Position numbers and translations under genes: made by a program. 64,000 bases of DNA from Caldifarciminota bacterium (lineage in GTDB: Bacteria > Hydrothermota > Hydrothermia > LBFQ01 > DSFT01). Of the stretch, positions 56,152 through 64,000 are shown piece after piece. The notes under the pieces were generated by a model. The model was not told the DNA's origin. It searched no databases and was given only the letters and a program-made list of their open reading frames with translations. Every line of letters starts with the position of its first letter. Position 1 is the first letter of the stretch. The DNA lies in the NCBI GenBank assembly GCA_025060695.1, contig JANXBH010000001.1, forward strand, positions 26,730 to 90,729. The letters run 5' to 3'.

Positions 56152-56810
56152 CTTGAAATTTCAAAACTACCATTACTTTGGTCTACATATAGTAATTTAT
56201 CGGAAGAACCCTCTTCACCCGAACAAGCAAAGCAATCAACTTTCTTTCCAAAGACCTTAAAACTTCCCAAATCCTTTGAGTATATAACTTTCAAGTTTGA
56301 AGATGCTTTTATTTTTATATGACCATCCTTATTTATAATCCTTCCGGGAGAAGAAAAATCTTTAAAGTTCGCATTTGCATTCATAAATGTCCAATAAAAA
56401 TTATTTGCTCTAAAAGTACCTTTTACTATACCATTATCTACTAATGCTTTTCCTCTATTTACGAATACATTAAATTCTATAGAACAAAGCTTACATTCAA
56501 TATCAATACTATCAACCACTCCTGATATCCTAATCTTTGCAAAATCGCCTTCACACTTATTTAAAACTACAGCACTATGAGAACACGCAATGTTTCCAAT
56601 TGCTCTTATTATTAATTTTGAAGTTTGTGGTATGGTTAATTTCGTATTTTCATTAATTCTATATTTGTAATATTCCTTTGCCTTTTCTTCATATCCATAG
56701 CTTTTTGCTTCTACTTTTACAATATCCATATTGTGAGTTGAGATGTCAAGCTCTATTCTACTTTGTTCCAATTTTATATCAAAAACTTGACCTATAAGTA
56801 TGGATATCAT
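56148..56810 (-). CDS. Secreted cysteine-containing beta-rich protein (DUF4097-like)
   Basis: A 220-residue protein with a short hydrophobic start (MISILIGQ) and a run of short beta repeats like DUF4097/adhesin solenoids. Six cysteines (in ACSHSA, NKCEGD, ECKLCS, DCFACSG) suggest disulfides or a metal site. Overlaps the SPFH gene by 4 bp, so it is co-translated with it. Function unknown. Confidence 0.55.
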   Translation of the reverse strand: MISILIGQVFDIKLEQSRIELDISTHNMDIVKVEAKSYGYEEKAKEYYKYRINENTKLTIPQTSKLIIRAIGNIACSHSAVVLNKCEGDFAKIRISGVVDSIDIECKLCSIEFNVFVNRGKALVDNGIVKGTFRANNFYWTFMNANANFKDFSSPGRIINKDGHIKIKASSNLKVIYSKDLGSFKVFGKKVDCFACSGEEGSSDKLLYVDQSNGSFEISR

Positions 56811-57562
56811 TTCTTTTTACTCATTTCGTCAACTAATTTTAACAATTCTATTGGTAAAGGAAATGCAATTGTGGTAGTTTTTTCAGAAGATATTTCTATC
56901 AAGGTTTGTAAATATCTTAGTTGAATAGTAATAGGATTTTGTGCTAAAATATCCGCCGCTTCTCTTAGTTTTTGTGCTGCCTGATATTCACCTTCAGCGG
57001 ATATGATTTTTGCTCTTCTTTCTCTTTCCGCTTCAGCTTGCCTTGCCATAGCTCTTCTCATTTCATCAGGTAAGTCTACATGCTTTATTTCAACTGCTAC
57101 AACTTTAACACCCCAGTTATCAGTTTGTTTATCTATTATTTCTTGCAGTTTTAAATTTAACTTTTCTCTATGTGCTAATATTTCATCAAGTTCTACTTCA
57201 CCTAATACACTTCTTAGTGTTGTTTGAGCTATCTGACTTGTTGCATAGAAATAGTCTTCTATTTCCAAAATCGCTTTATCTGGATGAACGACTTTAAAGT
57301 ATACTACCGCATTAACCTTAATTGAAACGTTATCCTTCGTAATAACATCTTGGGATGGAACATCAAGGGCAACAAGTCTTAGAGAAACTTTCTGCATGGT
57401 ATCTATAAATGGAAGTAAAATTACAAGTCCAGGTCCCTTAACGCCTATAAATCTTCCAAGTCTAAAAACTACAGCCCTTTCATATTCATTGAGTATCCTT
57501 ATCATATAAGTTAATAATGATATAAGGAGAAAAATGATGAATGCCAGTGTAAGTAGCGTCAT
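56807..57562 (-). CDS. SPFH-domain protein (slipin/stomatin-like)
   Basis: A 251-residue membrane-microdomain protein. One N-terminal helix (about 3-22), then the SPFH domain with [44 protein letters not shown] and a C-terminal coiled coil ([24 protein letters not shown]). Slipins often pair with NfeD, which is not here. TAAACT is 7 nt from the ATG. Confidence 0.92.
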   Translation of the reverse strand: MTLLTLAFIIFLLISLLTYMIRILNEYERAVVFRLGRFIGVKGPGLVILLPFIDTMQKVSLRLVALDVPSQDVITKDNVSIKVNAVVYFKVVHPDKAILEIEDYFYATSQIAQTTLRSVLGEVELDEILAHREKLNLKLQEIIDKQTDNWGVKVVAVEIKHVDLPDEMRRAMARQAEAERERRAKIISAEGEYQAAQKLREAADILAQNPITIQLRYLQTLIEISSEKTTTIAFPLPIELLKLVDEMSKKK

Positions 57563-57569
57563 GTTTATA

Positions 57570-57587
57570 AGTTTAAAGCATTAAAAT
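57570..57587. promoter_or_regulatory. Divergent promoter pair, SPFH / secreted protein
   Basis: TAAACT minus (57575-57570) is 7 nt from ATG 57562. TAAAAT plus (57582-57587) is 7 nt from TTG 57595. Confidence 0.6.
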
Positions 57588-57594
57588 TTTAAAC

Positions 57595-58077
57595 TTGAGA
57601 TTTTTAAGTTTTATATTTATTCTTATTAGTTGCCTAAATGCTCAAACTAAAGTAGATGAAAAAGAACTTAATGAATTTATTAGGAAAAACTTTAAAGACT
57701 ATATGCTCTTTCCAAAGGCAATAATTAAAAAACATTATAAAAACATTATATTGGTTGATTTTGCAAGTGCAGGTGCTACTACTAACTATAGGGCTATTAT
57801 TATTAAAGATAAGCATTTTCAGGTAGGGAAGTTAGAAAAAGACGGATTAAAGATGGATGGAGTTTTTGTAGTTGGTGGTGGAGGTAGTGGTAGGTATTAC
57901 TTGGATGTTGATTTAAACAAATCTTACTTAAAGATTTACGAATATTCAATTTATGGTAAAAGAGAAGATTATTGCAAAGTTGAAGTTTATAAACTTGAAA
58001 AGAATGTCTTTAGATATAATAAAGAAATGAGTGAAATAGAAGAGAAAACTTATTGTAAGAAAATACTTTCTAAATAA
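57595..58077 (+). CDS. Secreted hypothetical protein
   Basis: A 160-residue protein with a signal peptide (about 17 residues, ending CLNAQ), then an unrecognised basic, beta-rich domain with VVGGGGSGRYYLDV and two late cysteines (EDYCKVE, EKTYCKK). The TTG start is exactly 7 nt after TAAAAT. The stop region overlaps murE by 8 bp. Confidence 0.65.
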   Translation: MRFLSFIFILISCLNAQTKVDEKELNEFIRKNFKDYMLFPKAIIKKHYKNIILVDFASAGATTNYRAIIIKDKHFQVGKLEKDGLKMDGVFVVGGGGSGRYYLDVDLNKSYLKIYEYSIYGKREDYCKVEVYKLEKNVFRYNKEMSEIEEKTYCKKILSK

Positions 58078-59464
58078 TACTTCTTACAATTTCCTCATCA
58101 TCAAAGTGATATTTTATACCCTTGATTTCTTGATAAGTCTCATGTCCCTTTCCCGCAATTAAAACAATATCATCACTATTTGCTATCTTTATCGCAAGTT
58201 CAATTGCCTTTTTCCTATCAAGTTCTACTATATGAGGTCTTTTCATCCCATTTTGTATATCGTTTACAATATCCATAGGTTCTTCATCTCGTGGATTATC
58301 ACTTGTAATAATAATTATATCAGATAATTCTGATACTTTTCCCATAAGTGGTCTTTTAGACCTATCCCTGTTCCCACCTGCACCAAATACCAAGATTATC
58401 TTTCTACTATAGACCTTCTTAAGTGTTCTTATTACTTTTTCTATTGCATCAGGTGTATGCGCATAATCAATAAATACATTTTTTATTTTTTGAAGCCTTC
58501 CTTTTGGAGGCTTTACCTTACTTAAAACATCTACAATTTTATCACTATCAAAACCAATAATATTTAATATACTATATGCACAAAGAAGATTGTATGCATT
58601 AAATTCGCCTATCATATTATTATTTTCAATAGTTTTATTAAGAACTTTAATTTTTAGACCGTCCTTTGAATTTTCCAAAATTTCACCTTTGATATCTGCG
58701 TTCTTGTAAAATCCATAAGTTAGAACTTTTCCATTACAGGCATTTATAAAATAACCACTATTTTCATCGTCTATATTTATAACTCCGTAGTTTTCTTTTT
58801 TTAGCATCTTAAATAATTTTAATTTTGCTTCTCTATAATTTTCAAATGTTTTATGAAAGTCCAAGTGGTCTATAGCTAAATTTGTAAATCCTGCAATTTT
58901 AAAATCTACATCATCAACCCTATGTAATGAAAGTGCATGACTTGAAACTTCCATTACAAGAAACTTACCACCACTATTTAAAATTTCAAAAATATATCTT
59001 TGTAAATCTAAGGACTCTGGCGTAGTTAGTTTTGGTATTTCCTTCCTTATAACTAAATCATTTATAATAGTTCCAATAATGCCTGATTTATAGCCAAGCA
59101 TATTAAGTGCTTGGTAAATTATATGAGTAGTTGTAGTTTTTCCATTTGTCCCCGTTATACCAATAACAAAAAGTTTTTCTGATGAATAGTTATAGAACTT
59201 TGCAGATATTCTTGAAAGTTCAAGTCTTGTATTATCAACTAAAATTTGATTTACATGCTTATTAAGTCTTTTCTCTACTACTATTGCTTTTGCACCGTTT
59301 TTTATTGCGTCCTCTATAAAACTATGACCGTCAAACTTTTCTCCACTAATCGCAAAAAATACAAAATTATTTTTAACTTCTCTACTATCATAAGCGATTC
59401 CTTCTACCTCAAAATCTTGAAAGTTTTCTATATTATATCCTTTAAATAGTTCCGAAAGTTTCAC
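58070..59464 (-). CDS. murE: UDP-MurNAc-tripeptide ligase MurE, meso-DAP type
   Basis: Adds the third residue to the peptidoglycan stem. ATP loop GITGTNGKTTTT (about 108-119); the C-terminal DNPRDEEP motif is that of meso-diaminopimelate-adding enzymes, so the wall is of the DAP type. GAGGNRDRSKRPLMG is the family block. The GTG start overlaps the upstream TGA by 4 bp. It thus lies in a unit headed by tRNA-Leu and the DUF4321-like gene. 464 residues. Confidence 0.93.
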   Translation of the reverse strand: MKLSELFKGYNIENFQDFEVEGIAYDSREVKNNFVFFAISGEKFDGHSFIEDAIKNGAKAIVVEKRLNKHVNQILVDNTRLELSRISAKFYNYSSEKLFVIGITGTNGKTTTTHIIYQALNMLGYKSGIIGTIINDLVIRKEIPKLTTPESLDLQRYIFEILNSGGKFLVMEVSSHALSLHRVDDVDFKIAGFTNLAIDHLDFHKTFENYREAKLKLFKMLKKENYGVINIDDENSGYFINACNGKVLTYGFYKNADIKGEILENSKDGLKIKVLNKTIENNNMIGEFNAYNLLCAYSILNIIGFDSDKIVDVLSKVKPPKGRLQKIKNVFIDYAHTPDAIEKVIRTLKKVYSRKIILVFGAGGNRDRSKRPLMGKVSELSDIIIITSDNPRDEEPMDIVNDIQNGMKRPHIVELDRKKAIELAIKIANSDDIVLIAGKGHETYQEIKGIKYHFDDEEIVRSII

Positions 59465-59715
59465 AACTGTTTATATAAAATAACAAACAAAATACCGAAG
59501 ATTAACATAATAAGAGAAAAATTTAGCATTATAGAAAAAGATATGTTCATTGCAATAAGGTTAATTTTGATATTTTCTATTCCAAAACTTACTTTATAAG
59601 TTAAAAATTCATTTGCTGGATGCTTTGGAAGATATTTAACTATGCTCCAGTCTATTATCGTCCCAAGTACAATACCTAATACTAATACAAAAAAATAGGA
59701 TTTTATAGACTTCAA
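59461..59715 (-). CDS. DUF4321-like small membrane protein, starting 3 nt after tRNA-Leu
   Basis: An 84-residue protein with two transmembrane helices (about 6-24 and 60-80) and a FGIENIKINLIAMNISF stretch resembling DUF4321. TTG at 59715 is the only start between the tRNA and the conserved region; an earlier start would lie within the tRNA. No promoter motif precedes it, so it should be made from the tRNA transcript. Its stop overlaps murE. Confidence 0.65.
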   Translation of the reverse strand: MKSIKSYFFVLVLGIVLGTIIDWSIVKYLPKHPANEFLTYKVSFGIENIKINLIAMNISFSIMLNFSLIMLIFGILFVILYKQL

Positions 59716-59718
59716 TAA

Positions 59719-59804
59719 TGCCCGGGGAGGGACTCGAACCCTCACGCCCCTTTCGGGGCTTGGGATTTTAAGTCCCATGCGTCTTCCTATTCCGCCACCC
59801 GGGC
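59719..59804 (-). tRNA. tRNA-Leu (anticodon TAA)
   Basis: Cloverleaf on the minus strand: acceptor GCCCGGG paired with CCCGGGC, anticodon loop CTTAAAA, a long variable arm GCCCCGAAAGGGGC as in class II tRNAs, and the GAGGG-TTCGAGT-CCCTC T arm. 86 nt including discriminator A. CCA is not encoded. The TTG of a protein gene follows 3 nt later. Confidence 0.95.
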
Positions 59805-59815
59805 AAAGTTATAAA

Positions 59816-59859
59816 ATTTTAAAGCTAAAGTTTTATATAAAAATTTTATCCTTTAAAAT
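59816..59859. promoter_or_regulatory. Divergent promoters of tRNA-Leu and tRNA-Glu
   Basis: TAAAAT minus (59821-59816) is 11 nt upstream of tRNA-Leu. TAAAAT plus (59854-59859) is 10 nt upstream of tRNA-Glu. The longer spacing than for proteins leaves a few nt of 5' leader for RNase P. Confidence 0.6.
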
Positions 59860-59869
59860 TGTAGCACTT

Positions 59870-59941
59870 GCCCCCATCGTCTAGCGGCTAGGACACCACT
59901 CTTTCAAGGTGGAGGCAGGGGTTCGATTCCCCTTGGGGGCA
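59870..59941 (+). tRNA. tRNA-Glu (anticodon TTC)
   Basis: Acceptor GCCCCCA paired with TGGGGGC, anticodon loop CTTTCAA, T arm GGGG-TTCGATT-CCCC; 72 nt including discriminator A. CCA is not encoded. TTG of the ankyrin gene follows after one nt. Confidence 0.95.
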
Positions 59942-59942
59942 C

Positions 59943-60362
59943 TTGCAATTAATTCCCCTTATTATAGTAATTTTAGGCTGTAATCAAATATATAAAAACT
60001 CATATAGTCAAGAACTTATAGTAAGTACCTCAAAAGGAGAATTAAGTAAAGTAAAGGACTTAATCAAAAAAGGTGCGGACATAAATAGCAAAAATGAATA
60101 TGGTAAAACACCTCTTCATATAGCAGTTGAGAATAACTATGAGGATATAGTTAAGGTATTACTTGAAAATAAGGCGGACGTTAACATAAAAGATAACAAT
60201 GGTAATACACCTCTACACATTGCGGTAATGAAAGGTAATGAATATATTATTAAAGAGCTGTTGAAAAATGGAGCTAATGAAAATATTAAAAATAACGATG
60301 GTAAAACTCCAAAAGAATTAGCAATTGAAAATGGCATAGAAGATTTATTCAAAAAGCATTAA
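59943..60362 (+). CDS. Ankyrin-repeat lipoprotein, starting 1 nt after tRNA-Glu
   Basis: A 139-residue protein. A 12-residue lipoprotein signal ends with VILGC, then about three ankyrin repeats with KKGADINSKNEYGKTPLHIA-type units. The TTG at 59943 is the only start candidate giving the lipobox, since anything earlier is within the tRNA. No separate promoter, so it should depend on the tRNA-Glu transcript. Stop TAA is within the next gene's TAAAAT. Confidence 0.8.
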   Translation: MQLIPLIIVILGCNQIYKNSYSQELIVSTSKGELSKVKDLIKKGADINSKNEYGKTPLHIAVENNYEDIVKVLLENKADVNIKDNNGNTPLHIAVMKGNEYIIKELLKNGANENIKNNDGKTPKELAIENGIEDLFKKH

Positions 60363-60365
60363 AAT
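60360..60365 (+). promoter_or_regulatory. TAAAAT promoter of the YfhO-like gene, overlapping the ankyrin gene stop
   Basis: TAAAAT is exactly 7 nt before TTG 60373. Its first three bases are the ankyrin stop TAA. Confidence 0.55.
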
Positions 60366-60372
60366 TTCTCTC

Positions 60373-62439
60373 TTGTCATATATAGTTCTTTTTGTTTTTT
60401 GGCTAATATTCTTTTTTCCAATATTTCAGGGATATAACTTATTTGATGATACAATTGAAGCATTTTACCCATCCTTTTATTTCTTAACTGAAAGTTTAAA
60501 AAGTGGTAAAATACCCCTGTTTAATCCATACATGTTTAGCTCTTATCCATTTATTAATAATACTCAATTTTTCGAATTTAATCCTGCATTTATTTTTAGG
60601 ACAATTTTAGGCACTATAAATAATAGTTTATATTGGTTTAATTTGCTCGTTTCAATAAACTACTTATTCTCAATGATTTTCTTCTTTCTCTATCTAAAAA
60701 ATAAGCTAAAATTTAACAAAGAAGTATCAATATTCGGTGCGATAGTTTTTGCACTCTCAAGTTGCTATGTCCTTACTATAATCCATCCTCATACTTATGA
60801 CTTTATTATATTTATTCCACTCATCCTTTACTTTTTAGACGATAAACCTTATATTAGTGCTATATTTATGGGTTTTGCACTACACTCTGGTCATCCACAA
60901 AAGCCACTTTATCTATTAATCCTTATTTTCTTTATCTATCTTTTTAGGAAAGAAATTCTAAAACTTTTAATTTTTATGCTAATCTTCTCACCGTTTCTTA
61001 TTGCATTCTATTTTCAAGGCATAGACTTATTCTTAATAAGCAAAAGAATAGAAAGTGATATTAAGTTTCTAACCGAAATGTCCTATCATTTTGACAAATT
61101 GATAACACTTATAATTCCAAACTTCTACGGTTCTATATTAGAGGAAAATTATATTGCCGGTCCTTACTACTTTTGGACTGAAATGACATTTTATTTTTCA
61201 GTTATCGCAATTGTGCTTGCAGTTATTGGAGCAATTTCTTCTTATAGAGATAAATTTGTCCTATCTTTAATATTCTCTGCTATTTTTCTATATTTTATAG
61301 CACTTGGAGACCAAAATCCTGTAATAAAATATCTATATTCAGAAGAAATTATTAAAGGAATAAGACATCCATCAAGAGCTTTATTTATATATCCTGTTAT
61401 AGTATCAGTCCTTGCATGTTATGGCATAAGCTACCTATTAAATACCAAGAAAATTAATTATCTAAATATTTCAGCACTTTCAATCTTTATGTTGTTTTTA
61501 ATATTCATACCATTTATTCCGAAAGAAATTGATATTTCTGGTGAAATATTTAAGTTCTTTATATTCTTCATTTTAACATACGTCGTAGTCTATGGTTTTG
61601 TAAAGAATGTTATAAACAAGAATATATTCTTAGCTTCTTGTATTATGCTTGCTTTTCTTGATTTATACCTATTTTCAAATAGCTATTTAAAAAGAGAAGT
61701 ATATGAAAATGTTCATAGCTACTATAAACCAGATTTTATAGATTATATAAGACCAGATAAAATTGGTGAATATAGGATAAATGCAAGATTCTATGGAGGT
61801 TTAGCTTTGCCAAGAAACTCAGGAAATATAAATAAGCTTGAGCTAACAGAAGGATACGATCCACTTGTTTCTAAATTTTATATGGAGTTTTATGACTATA
61901 TTATCAAAAGAAAGGAAGGCTTTGAAAACTTGCTAAGGATGGCAAATGTTAAGTATTATATTAGTGAAAATGGGTTTTCTGTGTTAGATGGTTTTTTACC
62001 AAGAGCTTATCTTGTTTATTGTGCTAAAATTATTAAAGATAGTTTTGAATTTTTCTCAAACGTAAAGTATTTTGAACCTAAAAAGTGCGTATACTTACAG
62101 GAAGGTAAAACATTTGAATTAGAGCAAGGATATAAAGATGTAAAAATTTTAGAATATGATTTAAACAAAATTGTAATTGAGTATGAAACCGAAAAGGATG
62201 CTGTTTTAGTTTTAAGTAATAGTTATTATCCATATTGGAAAGCTAAAGTAAATAATAAAGAAGTCAAAGTTTTAAGAGCTAATTGGACATTTATGGCAAT
62301 TGAGGTAGAAAAAGGTAAAGGTAAGGCAATCTTCTACTATGATACTACTAAGATTATACTTGGTTTTGTATTTTATGTAATTGGAGTATTTTTAGGCTTA
62401 GCTATTAGCTTTTTAAAGTGGATTCTATCCTCTTTGTAA
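60373..62439 (+). CDS. YfhO-family polytopic membrane protein
   Basis: A 688-residue protein with about 12 transmembrane segments (first at 3-20) and the YfhO-like extracytoplasmic start DDTIEAFYPSFYFLTESLKS, followed by IPLFNPYMFSSYPFINN. A soluble domain (about 440-650) precedes a last helix (about 655-680). These GT-C-like proteins are thought to glycosylate cell-wall or lipid components. Overlaps adk by 35 bp. Confidence 0.82.
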   Translation: MSYIVLFVFWLIFFFPIFQGYNLFDDTIEAFYPSFYFLTESLKSGKIPLFNPYMFSSYPFINNTQFFEFNPAFIFRTILGTINNSLYWFNLLVSINYLFSMIFFFLYLKNKLKFNKEVSIFGAIVFALSSCYVLTIIHPHTYDFIIFIPLILYFLDDKPYISAIFMGFALHSGHPQKPLYLLILIFFIYLFRKEILKLLIFMLIFSPFLIAFYFQGIDLFLISKRIESDIKFLTEMSYHFDKLITLIIPNFYGSILEENYIAGPYYFWTEMTFYFSVIAIVLAVIGAISSYRDKFVLSLIFSAIFLYFIALGDQNPVIKYLYSEEIIKGIRHPSRALFIYPVIVSVLACYGISYLLNTKKINYLNISALSIFMLFLIFIPFIPKEIDISGEIFKFFIFFILTYVVVYGFVKNVINKNIFLASCIMLAFLDLYLFSNSYLKREVYENVHSYYKPDFIDYIRPDKIGEYRINARFYGGLALPRNSGNINKLELTEGYDPLVSKFYMEFYDYIIKRKEGFENLLRMANVKYYISENGFSVLDGFLPRAYLVYCAKIIKDSFEFFSNVKYFEPKKCVYLQEGKTFELEQGYKDVKILEYDLNKIVIEYETEKDAVLVLSNSYYPYWKAKVNNKEVKVLRANWTFMAIEVEKGKGKAIFYYDTTKIILGFVFYVIGVFLGLAISFLKWILSSL

Positions 62440-62932
62440 TTTCCTCAATACTACCAACTCCTTCAACTTCATATAAAATACCTTTATTTTTGTAATACTC
62501 AATAAGTGGTTGGGTTTGTTCTCTATATACCTTTATTCTATTTTCTATAACATCTAATTTATCGTCAATTCTCCCTCTATTTATTAATCTTCTCTTTATT
62601 TCCTCATCTGGAACTTTTATATGTATTACCTTATCAATGTGTGTAATTTTGTCCAATTCAATTGCTTGATTTATAGTTCTTGGAAAGCCATCTAATATAA
62701 AACTTTCTAGATTTTTTATATTATTTTCTATAATTTTTACCATAATCTCATCTGGGACAAGTTCTCCTTTTTTAACGTATTCTTTTGCCAATTTTCCAAG
62801 CTCAGTATTATTTTCCATCTCGTTTCTCAATATATCTCCTGTTGATATTTTCCTTATTCCATATCTTTTTGAAATAATATCTGCCTGCGTCCCTTTTCCT
62901 GCACCAGGTGGTCCAAGAAATACGATTCGCAT
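62405..62932 (-). CDS. adk: Adenylate kinase, short form
   Basis: Interconverts ATP+AMP and 2 ADP. P-loop GPPGAGKGTQA (about 7-17), AMP site STGDILR and DGFPRT, and a minimal INRGRIDD loop in place of the LID insert of long bacterial forms. 175 residues, against about 215 usual. It could also be a UMP/CMP kinase relative. TAAAAT is 6 nt before the ATG. Confidence 0.87.
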   Translation of the reverse strand: MRIVFLGPPGAGKGTQADIISKRYGIRKISTGDILRNEMENNTELGKLAKEYVKKGELVPDEIMVKIIENNIKNLESFILDGFPRTINQAIELDKITHIDKVIHIKVPDEEIKRRLINRGRIDDKLDVIENRIKVYREQTQPLIEYYKNKGILYEVEGVGSIEEITKRIESTLKS

Positions 62933-62938
62933 ATTGAA

Positions 62939-62961
62939 ATTTTAAAACATAACTTTAAAAT
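62939..62961. promoter_or_regulatory. Divergent promoter pair, adk / asnS
   Basis: TAAAAT minus (62944-62939) is 6 nt from ATG 62932. TAAAAT plus (62956-62961) is 9 nt from ATG 62971. Confidence 0.55.
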
Positions 62962-62970
62962 TTTGAAATC

Positions 62971-64000
62971 ATGAAATTTGTATATATAGAAAATTTAAGG
63001 AATTTTGTAAATGAGGAGGTAGAACTTAGAGGATGGTTATATAATAAAAGAGAAAGTGGTTCAGTTAAGTTTATCATTTTAAGGGATGGTACAGGGTTTG
63101 TTCAATGCATTCTATCTAAAACTGACGTTCCAGTAGAAATTTTTGAAAGAAATATTCCCTATGAATCATCTATAGTTGTAAGGGGAATAGTAAGAGAAGA
63201 TAAAAGAGCGCCTGGAGGATATGAAGTTTTAGTAAAAGACATAAAAGTAATAACAGAAAGTGAAAACTATCCAATACCAAAAGTAAGAGAAGATAATATT
63301 CCTGACGTAGATGTTTTAATGCCAATGAGACACCTTTGGATTAGAAGTAAAAAACAGTGGGCAATTTTAAGAATTAGAAGTGAAGTAGAACAAGCTATTC
63401 ACGATTTTTTCTATAATAGAGGTTTTATAAGAACGGATGCACCTATTTTAACACCTGCAAGTGTTGAAGGAACAACCACACTTTTTGAAATTGACTATTT
63501 TGGAAAACCTGCATATTTATCACAATCTGGTCAACTATATGTAGAAGCTACTATGATGTCATTTTCTAAGGTATACTGTTTTGGACCTACATTTAGAGCG
63601 GAAAAGTCAAAAACAAGAAAACACTTATCTGAATTTTGGATGGTAGAGCCTGAAGTTGCATATGCGGAATTAGAGGACGTAATGGACTTAGCAGAAGAAC
63701 TTGTGGAATATATTGTAGAGAGGGTACTAGAAAGAAAAATGGAAGAATTAAAGATATTAGAAAGAGACATAAAAGAATTAGAAAGTGTAAAAAAACCATT
63801 TTATAGAATAACCTATGAGCAAGCTATTGAAAAACTTATGAAAAAAGGTTTTAATATAAAATATGGAGATGATTTTGGAGCAGATGAAGAAAAAGGTATA
63901 GTAGAAGAATACGATAAACCAGTTTCTATAATGTTCTACCCAAAGGAAATAAAGCCGTTCTATATGAAAATTGACTATATTGATAAAACTAAGGTTAGGA
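62971..64000 (+). CDS. asnS: Asparaginyl-tRNA synthetase (3' end outside window)
   Basis: The first 343 residues of a class IIb synthetase. OB-fold anticodon domain with LRGWLYNKR and FIILRDGTGFVQC (about 1-100), then the catalytic domain with LWIRSK, LTPASVEGTTTLFEI, SQSGQLYVEA, FGPTFRAEKSKTRKHLSEFWMVEPE. AsnS is favoured over AspS by EGTTTLF and the HLSEFWMVEPE block; an archaeal-type AspS cannot be fully excluded. Confidence 0.9.
   Translation, partial: MKFVYIENLRNFVNEEVELRGWLYNKRESGSVKFIILRDGTGFVQCILSKTDVPVEIFERNIPYESSIVVRGIVREDKRAPGGYEVLVKDIKVITESENYPIPKVREDNIPDVDVLMPMRHLWIRSKKQWAILRIRSEVEQAIHDFFYNRGFIRTDAPILTPASVEGTTTLFEIDYFGKPAYLSQSGQLYVEATMMSFSKVYCFGPTFRAEKSKTRKHLSEFWMVEPEVAYAELEDVMDLAEELVEYIVERVLERKMEELKILERDIKELESVKKPFYRITYEQAIEKLMKKGFNIKYGDDFGADEEKGIVEEYDKPVSIMFYPKEIKPFYMKIDYIDKTKVR

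Noticed and set aside
55956..56156. Plus-strand frame opposite the small helical protein
   Set aside because: The minus frame has a 4-bp operon overlap with its upstream gene; the plus frame has no promoter or motif.
59716..59778. Longer N-terminus of the DUF4321-like protein reaching into tRNA-Leu
   Set aside because: The extra residues would be encoded by the tRNA body; TTG 59715 leaves a normal membrane-protein start.
60050..60350. Tandem DNA repeat in the ankyrin gene
   Set aside because: The repeats are at protein level with diverged codons, so they are ankyrin units rather than a DNA repeat.
1..64000. CRISPR arrays, insertion sequences, prophage, rRNA or a replication origin
   Set aside because: No regularly spaced direct repeats, transposase, integrase, phage structural gene, rRNA or dnaA-box cluster was seen on reading through the window.

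Overview
The window is a gene-dense stretch of a low-G+C (about 30% by eye) diderm bacterial chromosome. Outer-membrane life is shown by an Omp85/BamA-like protein, a TonB-dependent receptor, an OmpA-type lipoprotein and other beta-barrel proteins. A protease with a type IX (T9SS)-like C-terminal tail, two GWxTD-domain proteins, a MglA-like GTPase, a V-type ATPase catalytic subunit, an ADP-forming acyl-CoA synthetase and a meso-DAP-type MurE (DNPR motif) together suggest an anaerobic, FCB-related or WOR-3/Hydrothermae-like candidate lineage. That placement is inference. No mobile element, CRISPR array, rRNA or plasmid/phage gene was found.

Layout. 1-8.1 kb: corrinoid adenosyltransferase (partial), trxB, thiolase, Wza-like export protein, PqqD-like protein, accC, copper ATPase, nusB. 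8.1-17.6 kb (minus strand): SAM hydrolase family, OM barrel, secreted metalloprotease, BamA-like protein, V-ATPase A, deoC, lepA. 17.6-31.9 kb: yebC, folK, FecCD permease, acyl-CoA synthetase, endonuclease IV-like, gcvT, two GWxTD proteins, htpX, OM protein, enoyl reductase-like SDR, OmpA lipoprotein, TetR, M16 protease. 32-50.5 kb: polA, LolC/E-like permease, mglA-like, pntB, purB, fabG, orphan ABC ATPase, thiE, glycosyltransferase, ftsW/rodA, HAD proteins, TonB receptor, DedA, sufB-ferritin-sufC. 50.5-64 kb: alaS, fmt, tryptophanase, SPFH operon, murE, tRNA-Leu, tRNA-Glu, ankyrin lipoprotein, YfhO-like protein, adk, asnS (partial).

The most striking feature is the expression architecture. 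Nearly every first gene of a transcription unit has TAAAAT (inside CTTTAAAATTTT; variants TAAACT, TATAAT) with the start codon usually 5-9 nt after it and no Shine-Dalgarno sequence. This is what leaderless mRNA starting at or next to the start codon would look like. The motif is near-palindromic, and three divergent pairs share one copy within 14-23 bp. In four places the upstream gene's TAA stop is the first half of the next gene's TAAAAT. Both tRNA genes are followed 1-3 nt later by a TTG-started protein gene, so tRNA 3' maturation would itself release an almost leaderless mRNA. Genes inside operons use 4-bp overlaps or Shine-Dalgarno sites instead. Eleven of twelve convergent pairs overlap in their coding ends, and I see only one clear intrinsic terminator. 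The promoter rule also fixes start codons, giving a CTG start for polA and very short signal peptides. All of this is read from sequence and untested.
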